A DNA stretch of 64,000 bases from Oscarella lobularis (GCF_947507565.1 NC_089192.1:1174690-1238689); one strand, 5' to 3'; counted from the stretch's first letter, positions 34,968 through 46,380 are shown. Translations and numbers: made by a program. The notes: a model not told the origin generated them from the letters alone.

Positions 34968-35340
34968 AATGATAGCCGGAACGATTGCCAAGTACAGCTG
35001 TGGAATCTGTTACAAAATACACGGCAATGAAAGGAGGCAATGCATATCAATGCATAGTGGAATTTCCTTGAAGTGGTCAGGATCAGAACCATCCTGCAAA
35101 GGTACAAAACTTGTCCATACTTCTTAGCTAATTTATGTGTGTACTTTAGTTGTTCACTGTGGGGATCCTCCAATCGTAGACAAGGCAACACATAGCGTCA
35201 CGTCGAAAGTCTGCGGTGGCGTTGCTGCATACGAATGCAGTGAAGAAGCACTCATGCTAGGCAGCCGACATCTCATCTGCAGTCCAGAGGGTAAGTGGCT
35301 GGGAACACGACCTGTATGCGTCCACGTGGCTTATCAGTAA
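34930..35340 (+). pseudogene. L14: 5'-truncated gamma-class lectin/CCP fragment
   Basis: Only the end of CCP2 (about 34932-35101, starting at PVHGSVSLPSEM) and all of CCP3 (35150-35340) remain, with the intron and splice sites intact. The 5' half of the gene, including leader and both lectin-like domains, is missing. The sequence left of ~34930 belongs to the kelch gene. The fragment equals the 3' end of L9 and marks the left edge of the ~10-kb duplication. Confidence 0.85.
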
Positions 35341-35393
35341 GCCCAACGCCGACTTTGAACGCATTTTCTGGTGTATGTATTCGGAGACGTCAT

Positions 35394-35410
35394 TCACGTG
35401 ATGTCGCGTG
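35394..35410 (+). promoter_or_regulatory. E-box/CRE-like element upstream of L15
   Basis: TCACGTGATGTCGCGTG lies 165 bp before the L15 ATG, the same spacing as in its duplicate L10. Confidence 0.5.
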
Positions 35411-35558
35411 GTTTTGTTGTCCTTTCCGCGTTCTGTGCAGCCCAACGCCGCATTTAGCGTCGCGAAAGTGACGACGGCAAAGAGTACGGAGCAATGAAGT
35501 CGCCGGGTTTTGTTCCACTATATCTAAGAGCCACTCTTGCTCACAACTCATTGTTGCA

Positions 35559-37224
35559 ATGCATTGTTCCGCATTTCTTATCGCAGTTGTTTTTCCGTTG
35601 CAGTTCAGCTCAGCGGCTCCGACAATTCCTCCGGCGGCAGGTAGTGACGGCAGCGAGAAGTTGGATCTCAATGCTATCGGAGCCGTCATTGAATTTGGAT
35701 TACAAAACGCATTGCATCGTCAAAGTTCCTATGATTTTGCTATTGATGGCAATTTAGAAACTGATTGGAACAAGTGTTCGGTTTCAAACTTTGCTGAACA
35801 GACTGATTTCTTGATCAATCTTCGCGGCGTTTACCCTGTTGATCGCATTGCTGTGTTATCGCGTCTTGAGTTTGCCGGCGCTGCAGAAGTATTTGTTGGA
35901 AACTTGAGTGCTGCAGGAAGAAGTCAAAATCAATTTCAATGTGGAGGCAAACATCCAGACTGGGCCAGTACATCATTTACTGAGTTTAGGTGCTCTACTA
36001 CTTTTTGGGTTCAGTACATACGAATTAGAAAATCCAGTACCGAAACTCGGTGGGATTTGCAGTCCTTGCAGATCTGTGAAGTGGCTATATATCACCATGG
36101 TTAGTAAACGATATCTCTAAAAATTTTAGAATGAGACTTAGTTTCTTATGTGTAGATCAGAAATATGATCTCGGTAGAATGAATGCTCAGATACAGTTTG
36201 AACTATCTGGATATCTAAAGAAAGGCAGTAGCTATGAGATGGCTACTGATGGCGAACTTGACAAGTGTGTCCAAAGCATAGAATGGAGTGGAGAGGAGAC
36301 CGTATTGCTAAAAATCGACTTGAAGGAATTTTACTTGGTGACTAATGTCACGGTCTCAGCACCAAAATCTCAGTCTAGCAGAGTGTACGTCAGCAACACG
36401 TCGGACTTCCTGATAAGGAGTAGATGTTATCAGACCGGTGATCACTTTCACTGCTCTGGGTCTCATCAAGTTCGATATGTGATCATTGTTGACAGGAGTC
36501 GCATCAGCAAGGGAAGTCACCTTCAGGTATGTGAAGTTGAAATTTTCTACAAACCGGATTACGCGACACTACCTTGTCAATGTCTTCCGCATCTCCCGAA
36601 TTCAACTGCAGTTACTGATTGGAAAACTGCGACATACACGTGCAGCAATAATCTTGTTCCTGAGACGCAAACAATAACTTGCCTACCAACTGGACATTGG
36701 AGCGGAGTCTTACAGCAGTGCAGGCGTAAGCGCCTAGCAACCAACTTCCTAAGCCCTCTTTGATTCTTTTCTATCTAGCCAAAATGTGTCCTGATATCGG
36801 CCACCCAAGGCACGGTGAAATCTCGTTACCACCAAAGAAAACGTTGAGGAGCACTGTCATGTACAGCTGTTCGACCTGCTATAGACTGCATGGAAATAAA
36901 ACAAGGCACTGTCAGCAGGCAAACGACGGAAAATCTTTGAAGTGGTCGGGATCAGAGCCGATTTGCCAAGGTACCACAATAGAAGTTTGCTTTATTGATA
37001 AAATATGTATTATGTATTCATGTTTAGTTGTCCACTGTGGAGATGCTCCAGTGGTTGAAAAGGCCACCGTTAGAGTCGTGTCAAAAGTCTGCGGGGGTAC
37101 AGCTTTGTACAAGTGCAAGGGAGACGCAACGTTGTTTGGAAGCTCACACCTATTCTGCGGTCCTGAGGGAAGGTGGCTTGGTTCAGTGCCAACGTGCGTA
37201 CTGATCCCTACACATGGAAAGTAA
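35559..37224 (+). CDS. L15: secreted lectin-like/CCP protein, alpha class
   Basis: Exons 35559-36099, 36156-36725, 36779-36970 and 37028-37224 give 499 residues in an intact frame. The leader is MHCSAFLIAVVFPLQFSSAA. Against L10, replacement changes cluster in the surface-loop regions: LEFAGAAEVFVGN, STETRWDLQ before SLQICEV, and SRISKGSHLQ before VCEVEIFY, where two codons are added. Conserved core strands and cysteines are unchanged. CCP2 and CCP3 are nearly identical to L10. Confidence 0.87.
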
Positions 37225-37324
37225 ACTTACGGACAAAATATCGTAGAGTCGTGACGTTGTAAAAAGTACTGTACCTGATTTTTTTAATATATTTGACCCG
37301 GCTAAAGCATCCGGGGGCAGTCAT

Positions 37325-37341
37325 TCACGTGACGTCGCGTG
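37325..37341 (+). promoter_or_regulatory. E-box/CRE-like element upstream of L16
   Basis: TCACGTGACGTCGCGTG lies 165 bp before the L16 ATG. Confidence 0.5.
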
Positions 37342-37489
37342 ATTTTCGTCGTTTCCGTGTGCTATGCGGTCCGACGCCGCGTTTAGAGCATCGCAAAAGA
37401 GTACGGAGCAATTAGATCGTCGGGTCTTATTCCACTACATGTAAGCCGACCGTCTGTTCGCATCGCAGAGAGCGATCGTTGAAGTTGCG

Positions 37490-39207
37490 ATGACAAAACT
37501 CGGTCTTTATTGCGCATTCCTCTTTGCAGCCGTACTGACGGCGCAGTGCAGTCTAAACATAAAAGACTTGGAGTCGACTGCAGGGAATCCTCCGGGATCC
37601 TCGGCCGAATGCGGACAACGCGAGAAATTGGATCTCAATGCTGTTGGAGCTCAGCTAGAATTTGAAGTAAAAAATCCTCTCGACGTGCTGAGCAGATACG
37701 AGTTATCTATCGATGGCAATAATGATACAGAATGGGGAAAATGTGCTGTGTCGAGCTTTGCGGAAGAGATTGACTATTGGATTGATCTTCGAAATATTTA
37801 TCCTATTGATCGCATTACGTTACTGTCTCGCGCTCATTGGGGCAATGGCGCCGAGGTATTTGTAGGAAATTTCACTGCAGCAAAAAAGACTGATAATCAG
37901 CAGAAATGCGGAGACAGTTATCCAAAGGGATCTTACTCTAGTCCTCCACCTCTAACTGAATTTGATTGTAATGCTACGTATTGGGTTCGATACGTTCGAA
38001 TCAGAAGAGTCAGCACCGTAATGATGACTTTGCAGATTTGTGAAGTGGAGATTTATTATAACTGTAAGGATATCTTAGTGCGCATTTTTGTTATCATCGC
38101 GACAAGTTTTATCTAGGTTCTAAGTACGATCTTAAAGAGCTGAATCCTCGTATGTATTTTGAAGTGAATAACCTACATACCGGAAGTCATTACAATTCTG
38201 CTACTGACGGCATCTTAAGTCTCCGTAACAGTGCTAAGAGCAGTTTCATACGACAACATGGATCTATCTGGATGAAGGTTGATCTGCGCAATGCCTACAC
38301 TGTTTCTAGCGTTAGGCTATTTTTGTCTGAACCCAGTTTGTACAGAATATTCCTTAGCAATAGCACCGATTTTGTGAACAGAACGGAATGCAAGCGAGAC
38401 AATTCAAATTTATTGGAGTACATCTGTGTGGCCGCGCAAACTCGTCATGTACTCGTTGTCTATGAAGTAGCAGCACCTAAAGAGTTACATAGACGTCGCT
38501 ATCAAATGCAGATCGGGGAAATTGAAGTCTTTACAACCAATTCGTCTTGTCCGCCTCCTCCTCCGTGTGGATTTCCTCCGTATCTTCCTAAGGCAACGAT
38601 GACTACTGACTGGAAAACGGCAACTTACATGTGTGACGACAATCTAATACCCCGAACGCCACAGGTCATAACATGCTTATCAAGCGGACTTTGGAGCAGC
38701 ACTTTACTGCAGTGCAAGCGTAAGTAAATAAACCATAACCGCAAAATAAAATTTTATGCTTTGGCTCTGTAGCTACATGTCCCAATCTCCTCCACTCCCC
38801 AGTTCATGGCAGCGTCTCTCTTCCTTCTGAAATGACAGTGGGAACAATTGCCAAGTACAGCTGTGGAATCTGCTACAAAATACACGGTAATGAAAAGAGG
38901 CAATGCACATCGGAGGACAATGGGACTTCCTTGAAGTGGTCAGGATCAGAACCTACGTGCAATAGTACAAAACAGTATATTCAATACTTCTCAGCTAATT
39001 TCTATATGTCATTTAGTTGTTCACTGTGGAGATCCTCCAAACGTAGACAAGGCAATGCACAGCGTCACGTCGAACGTCTGCGGTGGCATTGCTGTCTACA
39101 AATGCAGTGAAGGAGCACTCATGTTTGGCAGCCGACACCTCATCTGCAGTCCAGGGGGCAAGTGGCTGGGAACCGTACCTGTATGCGTCCATGTGCCTCA
39201 TAAGTAA
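37490..39207 (+). CDS. L16: secreted lectin-like/CCP protein, beta/gamma chimera
   Basis: Exons 37490-38063, 38117-38719, 38773-38964 and 39017-39207 give 519 residues. The leader is MTKLGLYCAFLFAAVLTAQC. The linker after it (PPGSSAECGQRE) is longer than in other beta genes and resembles the gamma leader region. Domain 1 has YWIDLRNIYPIDRI and a variable AHWGNGAEVFVGN loop. Exons 2-4 are gamma-like, with a five-proline linker, KYSCGICYKIHGNE and VVHCGDPP. It is the duplicate of L11. Its first intron is 53 bp and no longer in frame, unlike that of L11. Confidence 0.85.
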
Positions 39208-39379
39208 GAACGAAGACTTTTGTACATTGTTTACTATTTTTAATAAATACCGCGGCATATGTATCAAGATCATTTCGCCTAAAAGGATGACGCTCGCGCG
39301 TACGAGCCGCCCGGATAACAGATCTCTAGCCTAGCCATGACCAACGTCATTCCATTCCTAACCACAGAGTGCGGCGGAC

Positions 39380-42300
39380 ATGAAGACGATCGTCGCTCGC
39401 CTCATCGTCTCGTTCATCGCTCTAACAGTGAGAACCGAGTCCCCCGCGAAACGCACCGAATCGCTCCGTTCATCACGCGGATCCTAGACGGAAACCGCGT
39501 TCTAGATTCCTTTCTCGCTCGCCGACGAAGGCCACTGCATTTGGTACGGCCAATGCGGTCCGGGCGCGCAAGGCATCGTCAACTGCGCCTACAACGGCAC
39601 GGCGAAACTCCTCCGCGAGCAAGCAAACGGCGTCGAAGCGCTCGCCATGTTGAAGAACTTTTGTCCGAATTTATACGAGGGAAACGACACGCGAACGTGC
39701 TGCGATTATAATCAGGTCATGGCGTTGACGACGCAGATGAACGTTCTCGAGCAGTTTTTCAGGTATGGGGGTGGTTGCGTTGTTTGGGGAGGGGAACGAG
39801 TCACGCCACCGGAAAAGAATGATGGCGAAGTCGACTTTCAGCCTTCCCATGTCACGCCATTGAGAAATGGGGGGTGATTGTCTAAGATTAGGTTGTAGGT
39901 TAACTATTAGAATAGCCTTTGGTACCCTGTAGCACTGCGTAGAGTTGTGTCGTAATCTCAAGTTTACGAATTTGCGGCTTCTGATTTCCGTCTCCCGACT
40001 ATCACACCACCCGAAAAATGACACTTATTATTCACGGAAGATCAAATTAGAGGGGGGAACCTTATATAATATAATTAGGATGTAGTCAGTAGGAAATGAT
40101 GAAAAGTGAAAGCCTTTGCATCACAAACACAGTCGTTCTATAGACTTGTGACGTAATTCAACCATACGAACCCCCCCAATACGTTTATGCATTATTTATT
40201 TATATCTCTTCTCCTCTAGTCGTTGCCCAAGTTGCTGGTACAACTTCCGCGACGTCTTCTGCACGTCGATCTGCCATCCGCAGCAATCCCTCTTCATGGA
40301 CGTCCTAAAGACGGACTGCTCGAAAAAAGACGAACCCTCCTGTCAAGTGACTCACGTCGACTTCCGCCTTGACGCCACCTACGCCAACACGGTCTACAAC
40401 TCGTGCCTCTACGTTCAATTTCCCTCCGGTCGCGAACGCGTTCTGAGCACGATGTGCGGCTCTCACACGGCGGCCACGTGCACGCCCCAGGACTTCTTCT
40501 CCTATCTCGGCACGACGAACAACGGCTTCGCTCCCTTTCAAATCGACTTCAAAATCGAGAAAAATCGAACGCTGCCTACTTACACTCAACGCGCCTATCG
40601 ATGCAACGAGTCGCTCAACGATTGCGTTTTCGCGTGTGCGTGCGTCGACTGTCCGAGCGCCTGTTCCCCGCCGCCTCGACCGATCCCCGTCTCTGAACTG
40701 CCCTTCGAGATATTTCACATCGACGGGATTCTATTCGTTATGGCGTGTTTATACGGAGCGTTCGTCGTCATCGTAGTCGTTATTTCATGTGTGGTGAGTT
40801 GGAGGCGAGAGAAGGGGAAAGAACGCGCATTTGCGCTGGGCGAAGTCTCCGCTCCCACCAACGGCTTCGTTTCGAATTCCAATGCATCGACTCAATCGGA
40901 CGTTTGCCGTCTCCTCGATTCCGAGTCTCGATCTTCGCTCAGCGACTCGTCGAAAACCGAGGAAGATACGTCGAATAATCCAGGTTGTCTCGCGCGAATC
41001 GGTCTCGTCTTTGAGGGGAAACTGATGCTCTTCTTTCGCTGGTGGGGCCAACTTTGCTCCGAGCATCCCTTCAAAGTGATTTTCGGTTCAATCGTCGTCG
41101 TCGGCGCGCTGACGTGCGGCGTGCTGCGCGTTCGAATTACGACGGATCCCGTCGAATTGTGGTCCATGCCGACGAGCGAGTCGAGACTCCAGAAGGATTA
41201 TTTCGACGAGCACTTTGGGCCGTTTTATCGAACGGAGCAGGTCGTTATCACGGTGCCGAACGTTTCCGGATCGGAATATCTTGTGCAGACGGGGACGAAT
41301 GTCTATACGGTTTATTTTGGACCGGCTCTTCAGAAAGAAGTATTGGATGAGGTAAGAGGGATCTGAATAATCAAGAATCTCTCATAAAGTATTTGCAAAT
41401 TTTGTTAATACTCGTGAAGCAGTATTTCGAGTTAATTAAATCGTTTTGTAATCATATTCGATGAGGTTGTTGACAATCCTTTGGAATAATTAATATATTA
41501 ATTAAAATCCTCGACTTTTTAAGAAGGAAATTTTTATCAATTAAATTTTCTAGGTTTTTGATTTACAAGATGACATCATGAACATTGTTGGCAACTATAC
41601 GACGGATAGTGGAACTGTCATTCCTGTCGGGTTGAACGACATCTGCTTTCAGCCGCTTGCGCCCGATAACGAAAACTGCGCCATAACGAGCGTTCTCAAT
41701 TACTTCCAGAACAATCGGACCATCTTCAATCACGTACGCGGTTATCACGCCGCCGGGATATTCATAAAAATTGCGGATTATCACGATCATCTCATGTATT
41801 GTACTAGGTACAAGTCTCCCTCTTGATTCCTCCCTTTGCTCTTTCACTAAAGGGCGCTTTCCTTTAGGGATCCGACGTCAGTCAATTCTTCATATCTTCA
41901 TCAATCGTGCCTAGGCAACTTTGGGGGTCCTGTCTATCCTAACGTAGCATTGGGTGGATATGACGGTATGATAGAGAGCCTGCGCGCGGCGCGTAAGATT
42001 TGTATCTTCCTCTGTCTTGTAGACTCAGTCACTGTTCCCGACTATGTGAGCGCGCAAATGCTCGTTCTTACATTCGCCGTGAATAATCACTTGGACAAGA
42101 AACGCAACGCCAAGGCAGAAGCGTGGGAAGCGGCGTAAGAGTATATAAATTAAGAAAAACGAATAATTAATTAAAGAACGTTCTACATAAGATTTTTGGA
42201 CTACGTTCGCAGTTACCGTGGCAACCTAATTAACATTTCCTACTCAGCCGAGGCAAGAAAAAGTCACAATTATTCAAACCCGAATGACGTTTATTTACAG

Positions 42301-45086
42301 AGATCCGTGGAAGACGAAATCAATCGCGAAAATGCCCCCGACATCAAAATCATATCAATCAGCTATTTTGTCATGTTCATCTACGTTGCATTCTTCCTCG
42401 GTCGCATCAGCTCCCCCAATAGACGTCTCGTTAGGACAACACCTTCATCTCTCAAGACCCGTCATTGATGTTTTTCTCTTCTAGATTGACGCTTCGATCT
42501 CTCTTGCCTTGGCTGGGGTTATCATAGTCTTGGCTGCTGTCGCCGCATCGATTGGCTTCTTTAGCTATCTCTCCATTCCTCTTAATCTGATCGTTCTCCA
42601 AGTGATGCCCTTCCTATGTCTCGCTGTCGGTGTCGACAATATATTTATTCTCGTTCAAACACTAAAGGCGAGGGAGGGAGGGAGGGAGGAACTGCGATAT
42701 CATTGGCTAATTGCGTGGTCTTTAGCGTGACGTCGCTGAGCCTGGGGAGACACTGGAGGAGCAGGTGGGCCGCATTCTCGGTCAAGTTGCACCCAGCATG
42801 CTATTGACGTCAATTTCTGAATCGCTTGCTTTTGGATTAGGTAGTCCATACAACCTTGAGGTAGTTTTGAAGTTGATTCCTCTTTTCCCCCCCACGTAGG
42901 AGCTTTGACACCGATGCCGGCTGTACGCACTTTTTCATTATATGCAGCTGTTGCAGTGGTTCTGGACTTCCTTCTACAGGTCAGCTAGTAGATACGTATT
43001 AAATAGTAACAGCTTCATAGCCAATATTTCTCAACGCTCTTTTTTTCTAATTTAGATTACCTGCTTTGTCGCTTTGCTGTTTCTCGACGCAAAGCGACAG
43101 CAGAAAAAGCGTTTAGACATTGCTTGCTGTGTCAAAGTGAAATCCGCCGATGACGTTCAGTCACACGAAAAAAGCATCTTCTATTGTTTCATTGAAAACT
43201 ACTACGCCCCGTTTCTTACGAACGGCGTCGTACGCGTTGTCGTGGTATTAATGAAAACAGAGAGAAAAAGCGAGCTCTAATTTTTCAATTTTTTTTTCCT
43301 TTAGATGGAATTTTTTACGGGACTTTTTGCAATCAGCATCGTCGGCATGCTACATCTCCACGTCGGCTTGAACCAGGAACTTTTAGTTTCAAAGGATTCC
43401 TACCTTCGCGATTACAGCAACGTGTCTAAGTGTCTCAGTACGGGCCCCCCGCTCTATTTCGTCGTCAAAAGCGGCATTGACTATCGGCAGCCAAGAGAAC
43501 AGAATAAAATATGCGGTCTTCCCGGATGCAACAATAATTCTATAGTGCGACAGCTAACTCATTATTCGGAGATAAAAGACTAGTAAGTCACCTATATGAA
43601 AAGAGCATGTCCTCATGCGTTTTCTCCTTTGTCTTAAGTTCGACCATAGCATTTCCGCCTAATTCTTGGCTGGACGACTATCTCTCGTGGGTCAATCCCC
43701 AATCTCAATGCTGTCGCGTAGTCAAAGACTCTAAGGTCTTTTGCTCAACGTCTAACTGTAAGCGTATATCGGTTTGGTGTTTTGGCATGCATCTTTTTCT
43801 TCAGATCCCCTCAACGATCCCAATTGCACGAAGTGCCTTCAGCCGCATGACCTTCTCACCTGTTTCAGTCCGCCCGAGAATCAATTCATGCACTTTTTAG
43901 ACTTGTTTCTGAAGGATAATCCTATCGTTCACTGTGTGAAAGGGTAAGTCCAGTGACGTGGGATCAGTCCGAAGAGACAATGGGTTGTTTCTAGTGGCCC
44001 CGCCACCTATCAATCAGCTGTCGATTTGGGTCCGTCGAATGAGACAGCCAATCAGACTATAGAAGGTAACTAAAAATATTTAATAACTTTTTTTAGCTTT
44101 AACTAGAGCGCCTTTTTAGCTGCTTATCTCATGACCTATCACACCGTACTCAACAACGACGCCGACTACATTCGAGCGCTCAAAAGAGCGCGAGAAATCT
44201 CGCAGAATCTTACTCAATCGCTAAACGGAAGCTCAAGCGTTTTTCCGTACAGGTAAGGGCACAGGAGTACATTATTATTATTCGAATTTTTCTTATTTTT
44301 TCCTAGCGTTTTCTACGTGTTTTATGAGCAGCATCTTTCTCTGGCTGCCTCGGCTGCATTCAACTTGGGCATCTGCGCCGGCAAGTCCTTTTTCTCCGTT
44401 CACGAATTGTTATTTATTAGGTTATTAGGAGCGATCTTTGTTTTGACATTTTTTCTACTCGGCTGCAGCGTCGTGTCGGCGTTTACTGTCACCCTGACCG
44501 TCGCTATGATCGTCGTGGATATCATGGGAATGATGTGGGCGTGGGGAATTTTCTTCAATGTCATATCCGTCGCCAATCTCGTCATGGTAGGCGAATAGAA
44601 GAGAAGAAAAGGCGTTTACATAATATAGACTTTATTGAAATAAAGGCAACGGGAATAGCGGCCGAATTCTGCACGCACGTCGTGCGTGCGTTTGCGCTGA
44701 GTCGCGCGAAGGGCGCCAACAGACGAGCGCAAGCCGCACTCTCAGAAATGGGCTCATCAGTACGAGAAACTACACCTATGTTCCTTGACTCAATTTTTCT
44801 TTTTTAGCTTTTTAGTGGAATCACTCTGACCAAGTTCCTCGGTATAATCTTTCTCGTCTTCTCCAAATCTCAGTTCTTTGAAGTCTTCTACTTTCGAATG
44901 TACCTCGGGATCGTCGTCTTCGGCGCGGCGCACGGCCTTATCTTTCTTCCCGTCCTCCTCACCTACATCGGTCCATCGGCCATGCCGTCCCCCGAGTTCG
45001 TTTTGAAGAATTTACCTGTTGCCAAGCGACGACAGCGATCTCCGTTCTCCGATACTCCGACACTGCGTGTGCAGGCGGGGCAATAG
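39380..45086 (+). CDS. NPC1: NPC1-B: NPC intracellular cholesterol transporter 1 homologue
   Basis: Twenty-one exons mirror NPC1-A: 39380-39427, 39506-39762, 40220-41351, 41554-41807, 41868-41965, 42023-42134, 42192-42252, 42301-42429, 42485-42667, 42726-42840, 42900-42979, 43056-43244, 43305-43582, 43639-43757, 43805-43943, 43995-44065, 44120-44252, 44307-44380, 44429-44586, 44646-44759 and 44808-45086. They give 1340 residues. Exon 3 is 12 bp longer than in A, in the cytosolic serine-rich loop after TM1. The last exon runs 19 codons further, ending in a basic tail (RRQRSP...QAGQ). The N-terminal sterol-binding, middle lumenal and sterol-sensing domains are all present. The same three GC-AG introns are kept; after exon 9 copy B has no usable GT alternative, which supports the GC donor (AAG|GCGAGG). 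Confidence 0.93.
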
Positions 45087-46380
45087 ACGTTATGTTATGT
45101 CTTTAGCAAAACTATGTAGTTTGTCGTTTTTTGCTGGCTGAAGTTTGAAGGCGCTATATGAGCAAGCTCGAGCATAACGGGCAAAAAGGGCGTATTGCTG
45201 ACTCGTACCCCGCAAAACGGGGTACACGTCAACGATACGCCCTGTCAAGAGGTTGCCTTTCAGGCACAAAATCATTTCAAATTCTTTGTCTTGCACACTC
45301 TATCATTCGGTGGGCATTGCCCGTAGAAAGACTCACCTACCGAAGTTAAAAGGACAAACTTTCATCAAGAATTTCAAGTAGAAGAAAGGTTATGTACTCA
45401 CTGATTTGATAATGCAATCCGTGAACTGTGCTTTGAAAGCGATTCACCGCGTATCATGCATATGTATCAAGAAAGGAAGCTCTCATATAGCAGCATATTG
45501 GCAAATCAATTAACCGATCAACGTCCAAGTTGGAGGGTAAGAAAACGCTCATTAGAAGAGCATCTTCTCTTCTCCCCCGCTATCGCCCAAAGGTTGAAGT
45601 GAAAACAGTACCTCATAAACGAATAACTGTAATATTTTCTGTATAGGGCATATTCACGGACGGCTTTGCGCGCGTTAGTGTGTGGCAAAAACATAGGCGC
45701 ACTCTGGCGCACTCGTATGCCCCAGTCTGTATGCCCCCACCCACAAATACCTTCGTTCAAGCGAAAATAAAGCTAATATGCCAATTTTATTAAAATGACA
45801 GTTTAGTGACTGTACGAAATGTAGTCTGGCAAAAAACCGAAAATCGGGGCCTCCTTTCCCCTTTTGTGGATATTAGCGATTTGACTCGCTGTAGGCACAA
45901 CCTCTCCATCGAAACAGCTAAGTAATCCTCGAATAACTAAAATGGCTATAGAGGTTTATCGTAACATGCAGCGCGATGGTCTTTTTTCGCGTGCCACACA
46001 CTCCGCGAAAGCCCCGGAAGCCCCGCCCCGTGAATATGCCCTATAGAAATCCGACGACGAAGACGATGGCCACCGAAAATCTCCGCAAGCCACGCTCTTT
46101 TCGGCCGTTTGGGAGCAAATCTCTCTTGGTTGCCAAGGCGGAGGGCGAGCGTGCAAGTGGTCTGCAGCAGAAAGTGCGAATTGCCAGTTGACGTTCGAAA
46201 CGTTCGATACGCAGCCCGATACGCACTGCACGGTCGGTGGTCTATCCGGGCTGTTCGAGACCACGTGCCTGCGAATTCTTTCTCAGTGCTCACTCGACTG
46301 ACTCTGGCTCACGCTTCGTCGGCTTCGGCAAATTTGAATCGCAAAACTTTGTCAGCTGAGTATCCTGGGATTGTTCAAGC
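45087..46380. other. Intergenic between NPC1-B and the kelch receptor kinase
   Basis: About 45139-45276 is absent after NPC1-A. It contains a nested stem-loop (45188-45242) whose inner stem GTACCCCG/CGGGGTAC (45205-45212, 45218-45225) is perfect. An 18-bp perfect inverted repeat, TATAGGGCATATTCACGG at 45642-45659 and its complement at 46028-46045, delimits about 400 bp. No gene is supported; open frames on either strand look non-coding. Confidence 0.5.

Larger units (their letters stand above)
34930..45110. repeat. Segmental duplication, second copy (first copy ~17.9-28.3 kb)
   Basis: Gene order gamma 3' end, alpha, beta/gamma chimera, NPC1 is the same in both places (L9 end, L10, L11, NPC1-A against L14, L15, L16, NPC1-B). 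Exon lengths are almost all equal and intergenic sequence is recognisably similar. Copy-specific differences are an inverted-repeat element before NPC1-A, a different NPC1 second intron, and a hairpin insertion after NPC1-B. Confidence 0.85.

Noticed and set aside
1-39207. CRISPR-like or satellite array
   Set aside because: The repeats are multi-exon genes with conserved coding frames, not short spaced direct repeats.
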